Origin: Clostridiaceae bacterium
GTDB taxonomy: Bacteria > Bacillota > Clostridia > Acetivibrionales > DTU013
DNA length: 5,676 bases
Assembly: GCA_012799845.1 (NCBI GenBank)
Contig: JAAZKL010000412.1
Span: 1 to 5,676 of the forward strand
Direction of reading: 5' to 3'
In this document: positions 1-5,676 of the stretch, piece by piece
How the letters are laid out: each line of letters opens with the position of its first letter
How positions within the stretch are numbered: position 1 is the stretch's first letter
The notes under the pieces: generated by a model
What the model was told of the DNA's origin: nothing
The model's database searches: none
What the model saw: only the letters and a program-made list of their open reading frames with translations
Translations under genes and position numbers: made by a program

Positions 1-1523
1 CCAACATAATTTCCTATTTTAAAATGCTCTTTTACCACATTATATATACTATTGTCAACACATAATAACGACAGTACGAAGCGTTCGTTTCGAATTATCT
101 TCGCTTTTGAGCCCTCTGCCGGAGAAATCGTCCTTCCGGCTGTTTCCACTGTCTTTGCGATCTTCCTCCTTTGCGCCGAAGCAGGCCTTGTCCGCTTTAT
201 CACTTCCGAAAGCATTGCCTCTTCTGATATTTCATATTCCCGGGATAATTTCTTTATGTACATTTCCCGTTCCATGGCATTGTCGACTTTTACGAGCACA
301 TCAGCGGCTTTGTTCAGGAATTTTATCTTCTCTTCAGTTACTGAAAGATCATGCTCCTTCCTGATGACCTTTATTTTATATTCCACAAGCGGCATCGCAT
401 TATCCGCAAGCCATCTGAACCTGTCCGCCCCGTTCGCCCTTATGTACTCATCAGGGTCCTTGCCTTCAGGCAAAGTCAGCACCCGCACGCTGCATCCGGC
501 ATTCCTTAGAAGCTCGAGTCCCCGAAGCGTCGCTGCCTGTCCGGCAGCATCCGTATCATATGAAATGATCACTTCATCTGCGTATTTCTTAAGCAGCCTT
601 GCCTGGCTGTCAGTCAGCGCCGTACCGAGAGACGCCACCACATTGCTTATCCCCCTCTGATACAGCGATATGGCGTCGATATATCCTTCGACAACGATAA
701 GGCTGTTTCCTCCGTGATTCTTTGCAAAATTCAACGCGTACAGATGCTTTCTTTTGTTATATAAAACAGTCTCGGGAGAGTTCATATATTTCGGCAGAGA
801 TCCGTCAAGAACACGTCCTCCGAACCCTATCACATTCCCTCTGACATCAAATATCGGAAACATCAGCCTGCCCTTGAACCTATCATACAGATTCCCTGAT
901 CTGCCCCTGATGATGAGGCCGCTGTCAAGCATCGCCTCCTGGCTTATCCCGTGTGACTCCAGGTGCTTATAAAGATCATCCCACCCGTCATATGAGTAAC
1001 CGAGACCAAACTTTTTTACAGTGTTCTCCGTAATTCCCCGCTTCTTCAGATAAGCCGCGGCAGCTTCTCCCTGTTTTGATCTCAGCGCTTCGTAAAAGAA
1101 CCTTGCGGCGATCAGATTTATGTTCTGGATCTGCTGCTTCAGCATCGCTTTCTGTTTTTCGCGGGGATCGTCGCTTTCAGGCAGCGTTATCTTCGCCCTG
1201 TCCGCAAGCAGCTTTACTGCTTCCACAAAATCCAGCCTTTCAGCGAGGGCTATAAAATGGAACACATTTCCGCCCTTCCCGCAGCCAAAACAGTAAAATA
1301 TCTGTTTGGCAGGCTCGACGCTGAACGAGGGCGTTTTTTCCCTGTGGAACGGGCAGAGGCCGAAAAAATTCTTGCCCCGCTTCTCAAGCCTCACATATTC
1401 AGAAACGACATCCACGATGTCATTGCTGATACGTATCTCTTCAATCAGTTCATCCGAAATCCTTATGGAACCATCATCCTTTATCCTGAATAATGCTTCA
1501 GCTTTGCCCCGGAAATAACGCAT
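1..1523 (-). CDS. dnaG: DNA primase DnaG, C-terminus cut off by window edge
   Basis: DnaG makes the short RNA primers for chromosome replication, working with the replicative helicase at the fork. I translated the minus strand from the ATG at 1523 to base 1 (507 codons) and met no stop. The N-terminal zinc ribbon has ligands C57, H60, C78 and C81 (CPFH, then CFGCG). The catalytic core follows at about residues 150-370. Its Toprim motifs are EGYID (E279) and YDTDAAG (D323, D325), matching the metal-binding acidic residues of the family; NSPET and ASLGTAL are also present. The helicase-binding C-terminal domain is mostly off the left edge, since family proteins run to about 600 residues. The start is uncertain. 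An in-frame TGA lies just upstream of 1523, no Shine-Dalgarno precedes that ATG, and homologues begin where this frame has an ATA at 1466-1464. Identity is very sure; the start is not. Confidence 0.96.
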   Translation of the reverse strand, partial: MRYFRGKAEALFRIKDDGSIRISDELIEEIRISNDIVDVVSEYVRLEKRGKNFFGLCPFHREKTPSFSVEPAKQIFYCFGCGKGGNVFHFIALAERLDFVEAVKLLADRAKITLPESDDPREKQKAMLKQQIQNINLIAARFFYEALRSKQGEAAAAYLKKRGITENTVKKFGLGYSYDGWDDLYKHLESHGISQEAMLDSGLIIRGRSGNLYDRFKGRLMFPIFDVRGNVIGFGGRVLDGSLPKYMNSPETVLYNKRKHLYALNFAKNHGGNSLIVVEGYIDAISLYQRGISNVVASLGTALTDSQARLLKKYADEVIISYDTDAAGQAATLRGLELLRNAGCSVRVLTLPEGKDPDEYIRANGADRFRWLADNAMPLVEYKIKVIRKEHDLSVTEEKIKFLNKAADVLVKVDNAMEREMYIKKLSREYEISEEAMLSEVIKRTRPASAQRRKIAKTVETAGRTISPAEGSKAKIIRNERFVLSLLCVDNSIYNVVKEHFKIGNYV

Positions 1524-1534
1524 GTATCATACAT

Positions 1535-1540
1535 AGTATA
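1535..1540 (-). promoter_or_regulatory. Possible -10 element upstream of dnaG
   Basis: On the minus strand a TATACT hexamer (5/6 to the sigma-A -10 consensus) lies upstream of dnaG. A transcript starting about seven bases later would begin near 1528. That leaves only about five leader bases before the ATG at 1523, but about sixty before the ATA at 1466. I found no good -35 hexamer at 16-19 bases, so this is a weak call. Confidence 0.25.
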
Positions 1541-1756
1541 CGGGCGCGTTCATCAAAATACTCTATTAAAGTTCGACATTTTTGTCTTTATTCCTTCTTT
1601 TTGCCGCCATATATATAGGCTTAAGTTCAGGGGCCAAAACGACAAAACCTCACTCCAGGCAAAATCCAGATGAGGCTTTGAGTGGCTTGCAATATATTCT
1701 GCACAGACAGGTAAATATCCTTCAGAAAACCAAAGATTTTTATCTGGTAAATTGTC

Positions 1757-2068
1757 TCACTCGCTCAGAAGATCGTCAAGTATGTATGGAAGTGATACGG
1801 GAGTGACCGTATTGGCAGCCAGAACGTCTATCAGTTCCTTTGTCCTGCGCTTGTCCGTATAAATACCTTCGAACTTTTTCTGCTCGATGGATCCGTTATC
1901 CATTCTTTTTATTATCTCTATACCGTATGCGGTCCTGCCGCACTCAGGATCCCCGCAATCCGACCCGCTCTCCAGCAGATAATATTCCAGTTCAAATCTG
2001 TCAGCGTTCTCTGTATCTTCTTCGTCATTCGCAACTTTAACATATTTCTCCAGCACCCTGTTCAACAT
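1757..2068 (-). CDS. Small DUF6514-like protein of unknown function
   Basis: This 103-residue, soluble, acidic protein has no signal peptide or membrane segment. Its pattern recalls the DUF6514 group of small clostridial proteins: a strand with EYYLLE near residue 28, YGIEI near 48, a charged middle, then NTVTP at 86-90 followed by a hydrophobic/acidic end (LPYILDDLL). I assign the family from memory of that pattern, not from a search, and no function is known to me. Two cysteines (C38, C43) sit in DCGDPECG, but two alone do not make a convincing metal site. The ATG is preceded by a purine-rich AAGGGGG about ten bases away. A sigma-A-type promoter lies close upstream, so the gene appears to be transcribed on its own or as the leader to dnaG. 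Codon use resembles its neighbours. Confidence 0.8.
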   Translation of the reverse strand: MLNRVLEKYVKVANDEEDTENADRFELEYYLLESGSDCGDPECGRTAYGIEIIKRMDNGSIEQKKFEGIYTDKRRTKELIDVLAANTVTPVSLPYILDDLLSE

Positions 2069-2111
2069 GGACAGACGACCCCCTTCTCAACTTTATCTTT
2101 CTGCACTGCAT

Positions 2112-2139
2112 ATTATAACTTATTTGCAGCGCTTGTCCT
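2112..2139 (-). promoter_or_regulatory. Sigma-A-type promoter of the DUF6514-like gene
   Basis: On the minus strand a perfect TATAAT -10 (2117-2112) is preceded, after a 16-base spacer, by AGGACA (2139-2134), a 4/6 match to TTGACA. The expected transcription start is near 2105, giving a leader of about 37 bases that contains the Shine-Dalgarno and ends at the ATG at 2068. Confidence 0.6.
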
Positions 2140-2280
2140 ACGAAAAAGTTTCGCGGTCATCCTGTAATAAATAACACCAATCGACACAAAAATAAAAAAA
2201 CTCCGATATAATTGCTTGCATACCGTCGTTTTTGGAAATCTTTTATCGTAACTTTTTTCTGTTCGCGTCACAAGGAAGGG

Positions 2281-3318
2281 TCACAGCAATTCGGCTATTT
2301 TTACTTTGCTTTCGGCAGACAGGTCTATATATTTGATCCCGGACTTAATAATGGGCCTTGCGATATTGAACGGATTGATGTGTACGATCTCGCCCATCTC
2401 ACCGTTGCTTAACCTCACCATTTCTCCCAGGTAATAAGATGCGATGTTTCTGAGGAATATACTGATGATCCGGTGGTCGAGGATACCGAAATAATCCTTT
2501 TCCATGCATTCTATCACGTCGAAGGGACAGAACCTTTCCCTGTAATACGTGTTTGAAGTCATAGCGTCATATATGTCTGCAACTGCGATGATCCTGGCCG
2601 TTTCGTGGATCCTGTCGCCCTTCAGGCCAAACGGATACCCTGATCCGTCTTCCCTTTCATGATGCTGCAGTATGCCTTTCAGGATATCTTCGTTCATGCC
2701 GTCGAACGACTCTGCAAGCTGGTATCCGATCACACAGTGTTTTTTTACTTCCTCGAATTCTTCTTCTTCAAGTTTCCCGGGCTTATTCAGTATCTCCTGG
2801 GGCACTTTGCACTTGCCGATGTCATGCAGGAAACCCGCTGTTACAAGAGATCTCAGCTTTCCGAAATCATATTTGAGCCATTTGCCCATCAGCATCGAAA
2901 GCAGTGATACGTTTATGCTGTGGGTATACAGGTATTCCCCGGCCGCTCTCATTTCTGAAATGCAATTGACGATATCCCTGTTCTCATTTATCCTGGACAG
3001 GATGGACCTGGTCGCGTGATTCATGCGTTCAGTATCTATTTTTTTGCCGTTTGAAATGTCATGGAGTATATTTTTTACAGAATTTACGTTTTCATTGTAC
3101 TGTGCCCTGAACAGTTCTGAGTTGCTTACCTCTATTACATTTCCTTCAGTATCGTAGATCCTTACCCTGTGAATGCCGAGATCGATGATCCGTTCGATCA
3201 GATAGTCGTCGAGTACGGTACCGTCGGCAATTATGATCGCGCCGTACTCATTGAATATATCTTCGGCTATCCTCATGCCTGGTTTGCACTCAAATATGCT
3301 TACAAAAACCTTTTTCAT
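2281..3318 (-). CDS. HD-GYP domain protein, probable cyclic-di-GMP phosphodiesterase
   Basis: HD-GYP proteins hydrolyse cyclic di-GMP through a bi- or trinuclear metal site, lowering levels of this second messenger. The protein is 345 residues with no membrane segment, so it is probably cytoplasmic. Residues 1-56 form a short N-terminal domain common in clostridial HD-GYP proteins (KPGMRIAEDI, then a hydrophobic strand). The HD-GYP core spans about 125-290: H133, the H165-D166 pair in FLHDIGK, K193-H194, H219-H220 with E221, the signature DGSGYP at 224-229, and VADIYDAM at 245-252. All expected metal-binding positions appear intact, so activity is likely. After YDAM the usual TSDRPYR-like segment is TSNTYYR. 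A C-terminal tail (about 291-345, with GEMVRLSNGEMGEIV) is also typical. The Shine-Dalgarno AAGGGAGA lies six bases before the ATG. It is divergent from the two-helix membrane protein gene. The substrate is inferred from the family. Confidence 0.93.
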   Translation of the reverse strand: MKKVFVSIFECKPGMRIAEDIFNEYGAIIIADGTVLDDYLIERIIDLGIHRVRIYDTEGNVIEVSNSELFRAQYNENVNSVKNILHDISNGKKIDTERMNHATRSILSRINENRDIVNCISEMRAAGEYLYTHSINVSLLSMLMGKWLKYDFGKLRSLVTAGFLHDIGKCKVPQEILNKPGKLEEEEFEEVKKHCVIGYQLAESFDGMNEDILKGILQHHEREDGSGYPFGLKGDRIHETARIIAVADIYDAMTSNTYYRERFCPFDVIECMEKDYFGILDHRIISIFLRNIASYYLGEMVRLSNGEMGEIVHINPFNIARPIIKSGIKYIDLSAESKVKIAELL

Positions 3319-3372
3319 ATGTATCTCCCTTTATTTTCAGGCGATTTGCCAGGGTTTTGTATTTTTATTTAC

Positions 3373-3401
3373 ATTTTAACACATTTTTTTTTAATAGTAC
3401 A
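3373..3401 (-). promoter_or_regulatory. Putative promoter of the HD-GYP gene with an A9 spacer tract
   Basis: On the minus strand TAAAAT (3378-3373, 5/6 to the -10 consensus) is preceded after exactly 17 bases by TGTACT (3401-3396, a weak 3/6 -35). Nine of the 17 spacer bases are an uninterrupted A run (3392-3384). The leader to the ATG at 3318 would be about 50 bases and holds the AAGGGAGA ribosome binding site. Confidence 0.42.
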
Positions 3402-3423
3402 GATGTTTGGTAAAGAATGGTGC

Positions 3424-3452
3424 TTGATGCGAATGAAACATTATGTTAACAT
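3424..3452 (+). promoter_or_regulatory. Putative promoter of the two-helix membrane protein gene
   Basis: TTGATG (3424-3429, 4/6 to TTGACA) and TAACAT (3447-3452, 4/6 to TATAAT) are separated by 17 bases. The -10 forms half of a perfect ten-base palindrome, ATGTTAACAT (3443-3452), which could be an operator. The -35 lies only 22 bases from the -35 of the divergent HD-GYP promoter, so the two may influence each other. Confidence 0.42.
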
Positions 3453-3475
3453 GCTGTAGTAAGCTTAACTACTGC
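3453..3475 (+). repeat. Imperfect inverted repeat in the leader of the membrane protein gene
   Basis: GTAGT (3456-3460) and ACTAC (3468-3472) are inverted copies around seven bases. After one T/T mismatch the symmetry continues with GC on each side (3453-3454 and 3474-3475). It lies between the putative -10 and the ribosome binding site, so it could be a small RNA hairpin or a protein-binding site. The stem is short, and chance is a real alternative. Confidence 0.35.
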
Positions 3476-3484
3476 TATATTCAT

Positions 3485-3492
3485 GGAAGGGG
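3485..3492 (+). promoter_or_regulatory. Ribosome binding site that decides the start at 3501
   Basis: GGAAGGGG ends eight bases before the ATG at 3501, a normal Shine-Dalgarno spacing. It lies inside the reading frame that would begin at the upstream ATG at 3483, which itself has no purine-rich site in front of it. This favours 3501 as the real start. Confidence 0.65.
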
Positions 3493-3500
3493 TATGGGAT

Positions 3501-3788
3501 ATGCGTTCAAGGCAGTCCAACAGCACTAACAATATAGAAAGAATAGTATCCGCGTTCAGCAGGATGCAGAAGCTCCCAAGGACCCTTATCAGATTCGGGA
3601 TATACGTCTTCCTGGCTGTCTATATCACAGGGACCGTATTGGTCATACTAAACAATACGGTGATCCCTTATGATCCATATTTCGACATGGTTTCAAAAGA
3701 AATAGTCAAAGTGAGCTTCATCCTGGCTGCTGAAGCTGTTATTGGCAGCGTAGTCCTGGATTACGTCTTTTCTCACCATTCCTCGTAG
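3501..3788 (+). CDS. Small two-helix membrane protein, family not recognised
   Basis: I do not recognise this 95-residue protein. It has a polar, basic N-terminus (residues 1-28, starting MRSRQSNSTNN), a hydrophobic helix at about 29-50 (IYVFLAVYITGTVLVIL), a short loop with NNTVIPYDPY, a second hydrophobic helix at about 70-90, and a tiny polar tail, SHHSS. By the positive-inside rule both ends should face the cytoplasm, with the loop outside. The start at 3501 is preferred over the in-frame ATG at 3483 because of the ribosome binding site. It is the only plus-strand gene in the window. It diverges from the HD-GYP gene, and its last 16 bases overlap the end of the nitroreductase gene. Codon use resembles the neighbours, which argues that it is real. 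It could be a membrane partner or toxin-like peptide, but nothing in the sequence shows that. Confidence 0.72.
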   Translation: MRSRQSNSTNNIERIVSAFSRMQKLPRTLIRFGIYVFLAVYITGTVLVILNNTVIPYDPYFDMVSKEIVKVSFILAAEAVIGSVVLDYVFSHHSS

Positions 3789-4282
3789 TGTATCTTGCTT
3801 TTGTCGAACCTGTCCGGCGCGGTCCTTTCCTCTCCCTTGCGCCCGATCGATATCAGTCCCACGGGAATGATATGTTCCGGGAGCGATAAGAGCTGCTTCA
3901 TCCCTCTTGTCAGATGTATCACCGGATACAGACCGCACCAGACCGCACCAAGACCAAGGTTGTGTACGGTAAGCAGCATGTTTTGGATCGCGGCCGAGCA
4001 GTCTTCTATCAGGAATCCTGTCTGGGGCTGCCGCTCCTTGTCGCCGCATACCACTATGCAGGTGTCGGCTCCCGGGAGCATCCTGGCATAGGAGTGGAAA
4101 CCTGCGATCGCCCTGAGCTTCTCTTTGTTCCTTATTACCACGAAATGCCAGGGCTGTCGGTTGTGAGCGGACGGAGCATAGCATCCCGCCTTTATTATCG
4201 TCATAAGCTGCTCTTTTGTGATTTGTCCTTCGCTGTATTTTCTGATACTCCTTCGTGTAATGATAGCTTCCATGACATCCAT
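3773..4282 (-). CDS. Nitroreductase-family flavoprotein
   Basis: Members of this family are FMN-dependent, usually dimeric cytoplasmic oxidoreductases that use NAD(P)H to reduce nitro compounds, quinones or other, often unknown, substrates. The 169-residue protein is complete and of the short class. FMN-phosphate contacts are expected from RRSIRKY (10-16). APSAHNRQPWHF (36-47) is the classic second flavin motif. The segment from DCSAAIQNMLL (94-104) to LGAVWCGLYP (111-120) is the conserved helix and glycine turn, and the chain ends in the usual basic/aromatic tail (IHYEEW). The Shine-Dalgarno AAAGGAG lies seven bases before the ATG at 4282, which favours that start over the in-frame M4. The gene follows the secF terminator, so it is probably transcribed separately, but I could not find a convincing promoter. 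Its 3' end overlaps the convergent membrane protein gene. The natural substrate cannot be told. Confidence 0.93.
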   Translation of the reverse strand: MDVMEAIITRRSIRKYSEGQITKEQLMTIIKAGCYAPSAHNRQPWHFVVIRNKEKLRAIAGFHSYARMLPGADTCIVVCGDKERQPQTGFLIEDCSAAIQNMLLTVHNLGLGAVWCGLYPVIHLTRGMKQLLSLPEHIIPVGLISIGRKGEERTAPDRFDKSKIHYEEW

Positions 4283-4325
4283 AATACTGCTCCTTTATTA
4301 CTGAAATTTCACGGTTTTCACTGCA

Positions 4326-4351
4326 AAAACCGGCACAGAAGTACCGGTTTT
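4326..4351 (-). terminator. Rho-independent terminator after secF
   Basis: AAAACCGG (4326-4333) and CCGGTTTT (4344-4351) form a perfect 8-bp stem around a 10-base loop. On the minus strand the stem runs into TTTTT, as expected for a terminator about 75 bases after the secF stop. The arms are nearly symmetrical, so it could also work on the plus strand. A further CGGTTTT at 4312-4318 can pair with the same AAAACCG arm. Confidence 0.8.
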
Positions 4352-4425
4352 CAATGATTTATCATCTGTTGAATATTAACGTCGTATCTGTCTTCAGCAT
4401 CATATGCATCTGACATTCTGCATCA

Positions 4426-5382
4426 TCATGATTTCGTAGGCTTCCGTGCTGTGGCTTTCCGGCTGAGTTTCCTTTCCTGCCAGATCATATACAGCGGGCT
4501 TGCTATGAACAGCGTCGAATACACACCGCTTATGATGCCGACCACGAGAGGCAGAGTGAACTCCCTGATCGACTGTATGTTATAGATCACGGAGAACACG
4601 AGCAGCGTCAGTACCGCGATCAGTGTCGTAACAGAAGTGTTGATGGACCTTGACAAAGATTGGAGCACGCTCTTGTTCACCAGTTCCCTGATGTTTGCTT
4701 TGGGCATCAGCTTCGTATTCTCTCTTATCCTGTCATATATGACGATGGTATCGTTTATCGAATATCCTATGATCGTAAGCATGGCTGCGATAAACGAATC
4801 GTTTATGGGTATCCTCAGGATGACGTATGCAGTAAACATCACGATTATGTCGTGTATCAGCGCTGCTACCGCAAAGACTCCGGCCGACAACCCGTGCATG
4901 GCCCTGAATCTCCACCATACGTAAATTACGATCAGCACCGATGATATTGCTATAGCTTTCAGCGCATTCATCCTGAATTCATTTCCTATGGTCGGTTCCA
5001 CGCTGATGACCCTGGTGCTGGCATCCTGGGCAACATTGAATTCTTTCCTCAATGCGTCGATGACCGTATTTCTTTCATCATCTGTCAGCGTTTCTTCACT
5101 GGCAACATTCAGCACCATGAGGTAAATATTCTCCTCTGCATTCTCGGGATTGAACGTGGAGGATTTGTTGACGGTTGCCGTTTTGCCCAGCGTTTCCCTG
5201 ACGATGTCCGCAGCCAGTTCCGTATCGAAGTTTTCATCCGGCATCTCTATCTGCACGATGGTCCCGCCCTGGAACTGTATGTCCAGCTGCAATCCATTGA
5301 AGTAAAGGCCGACTGCGCATATAACGAATATGAGTATTGATAACGCAAAGTAATAGTTCTTTTTCCCCATCAGATCTGTCAT
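4426..5382 (-). CDS. secF: Protein translocase subunit SecF
   Basis: SecF works with SecD in the cytoplasmic membrane. Using the proton gradient, the pair helps SecYEG/SecA pull exported proteins across and release them. With the start at 5382 the protein has 318 residues, normal for SecF. TM1 is at about 10-30, followed by DIQFQGGT (34-41), the family's DFxGGT-like entry to the extracytoplasmic P1 domain (about 35-130). PTIGNE (130-135) leads into five further helices. Family signatures are LIHDIIV (175-181), the long GYSINDTIVIYDRIREN block (206-222) and RSINTSVTTL (245-254). The C-terminus is basic. The frame stays open upstream to an ATG at 5412, but the start at 5382 has an excellent AAGGAGGTG seven bases away and lies two bases after the secD stop. 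Separate SecD and SecF, rather than a fusion, are common in Clostridia. Confidence 0.96.
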   Translation of the reverse strand: MTDLMGKKNYYFALSILIFVICAVGLYFNGLQLDIQFQGGTIVQIEMPDENFDTELAADIVRETLGKTATVNKSSTFNPENAEENIYLMVLNVASEETLTDDERNTVIDALRKEFNVAQDASTRVISVEPTIGNEFRMNALKAIAISSVLIVIYVWWRFRAMHGLSAGVFAVAALIHDIIVMFTAYVILRIPINDSFIAAMLTIIGYSINDTIVIYDRIRENTKLMPKANIRELVNKSVLQSLSRSINTSVTTLIAVLTLLVFSVIYNIQSIREFTLPLVVGIISGVYSTLFIASPLYMIWQERKLSRKATARKPTKS

Positions 5383-5384
5383 GG

Positions 5385-5676
5385 CTACACCTCCTTCACG
5401 CCGTACAGCCATGCTTTCCTGGCCATATCGAAATCAGAAACCGATCCCAGCATCGTCCTGGTAAGTGTCAACGCTGTAAAGAAGCTCAGTATCACGCCTA
5501 TGAACAATGTGTACGCAAATGAGATCATGGCGCCTGTGCCGTAGAAATAGAGTATCACGGCCACTATAAGCGTTGTGACGTTTCCGTCGACGATTGCTGT
5601 GAACGCTCTTTTGAATCCGAGGTCTATGGCTGCCTTGATGGTCTTGCCCGTTCTCAGTTCTTCCTTTATTCTTTCA
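5385..5676 (-). CDS. secD: Protein translocase subunit SecD, C-terminal part only
   Basis: SecD is the partner of SecF in the proton-driven Sec export accessory complex. Only the last 96 codons and the TAG stop (5387-5385) lie in the window; the N-terminal two-thirds or more, including TM1 and the large P1 domain, are off the right edge. The visible part starts in the cytoplasmic loop (ERIKEELRTGKT), passes the conserved AFTAIVDGNVTTL segment, and contains the last two membrane helices (IVAVILYFYGTG and about FAYTLFIGVILSFFTALTLTR). It ends with a short cytoplasmic tail, AWLYGVKEV. The last codons, AAG GAG GTG, double as the Shine-Dalgarno of secF, and only two bases separate the secD stop from the secF ATG, so the two are one operon and probably translationally coupled. 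This part is not in the supplied reading-frame predictions because it is open at the edge; I translated it by hand. Confidence 0.94.
   Translation of the reverse strand, partial: ERIKEELRTGKTIKAAIDLGFKRAFTAIVDGNVTTLIVAVILYFYGTGAMISFAYTLFIGVILSFFTALTLTRTMLGSVSDFDMARKAWLYGVKEV
5388..5396 (-). promoter_or_regulatory. secF ribosome binding site inside the end of secD
   Basis: AAGGAGGTG on the minus strand is a near-perfect match to the 16S anti-Shine-Dalgarno. Its GGAGG core lies seven bases before the ATG at 5382. It lies entirely within the last secD codons and fixes the secF start, arguing against the in-frame ATG at 5412, which has no such site in front of it. Confidence 0.85.

Noticed and set aside
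52..660. Plus-strand open frame of 202 codons
   Set aside because: It is antisense to dnaG, whose minus-strand translation carries the Toprim motifs across this stretch. No ribosome binding site or family pattern supports the plus-strand frame.
1566..1610. 14-codon minus-strand frame upstream of dnaG (MAAKRRNKDKNVEL), a possible leader peptide
   Set aside because: No Shine-Dalgarno precedes it, no attenuator hairpin follows, and so short a frame is expected by chance.
1648..1675. CCTCA/TGAGG inverted repeat in the gap before dnaG
   Set aside because: A five-base stem around 18 bases with no inner pairing; within chance for this length.
1729..1748. Weak hairpin just after the DUF6514-like gene
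   Set aside because: Short AT-rich stem (ACCA/TGGT plus GAT/ATC with a bulge), and the T tract after it is only a few bases, so it is not convincing as a terminator.
2183..2202. T-rich run on the minus strand downstream of the HD-GYP gene, a possible terminator
   Set aside because: The T run is clear but I could not find a stable hairpin directly before it.
3693..4184. Minus-strand open frame of 163 codons
   Set aside because: It overlaps the nitroreductase gene in another frame on the same strand. The nitroreductase has all its family motifs and a good ribosome binding site; this frame has neither.
4426..5412. Longer secF start at 5412
   Set aside because: It would overlap the secD end and lacks a ribosome binding site, while the ATG at 5382 has a near-perfect one and gives the usual SecF N-terminus.

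Overview
The window reads as chromosomal DNA from a Gram-positive anaerobe of the class Clostridia (Bacillota). The basis is the protein style of DnaG, SecD/SecF, the HD-GYP protein and the nitroreductase, the frequent use of AGG and ATA codons, the strong AAGGAGG-type ribosome binding sites, and a small protein resembling the clostridial DUF6514 group. This is an inference; no rRNA or other species marker is present.

Layout, left to right. At 1-1523 (minus) lies DNA primase dnaG, cut by the left edge so its C-terminal part is missing. A 233-base gap with no convincing gene follows. At 1757-2068 (minus) is a 103-residue DUF6514-like protein with its own sigma-A-type promoter. After a 212-base gap comes a complete HD-GYP cyclic-di-GMP phosphodiesterase candidate at 2281-3318 (minus). 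From a shared divergent promoter region, a small unrecognised two-helix membrane protein runs the other way (3501-3788, plus). Its 3' end overlaps by 16 bases the 3' end of a nitroreductase-family flavoprotein (3773-4282, minus). A strong hairpin terminator at 4326-4351 separates that gene from the end of the secD-secF operon (secF 4426-5382; the last 96 codons of secD 5385-5676, both minus). No gap exceeds 300 bases.

How the genes fit together. secD and secF are a tightly packed pair encoding the accessory proton-driven part of the Sec export machinery. dnaG is the replication primase; in Bacillota it is usually followed by the housekeeping sigma factor gene, which would lie off the left edge. 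Between these two housekeeping blocks are single-gene units (DUF6514-like, HD-GYP, two-helix membrane protein, nitroreductase), each apparently with its own signals. Only the divergent HD-GYP/membrane-protein pair suggests shared regulation.

I see no mobile element, CRISPR array, tRNA, rRNA or clear new defence or biosynthetic system. The points most worth a second look are the dnaG start (family alignment points to an ATA codon), a nine-base A tract inside the putative HD-GYP promoter spacer, palindromic elements between the divergent genes, and a three-segment inverted/direct repeat at the secF terminator.
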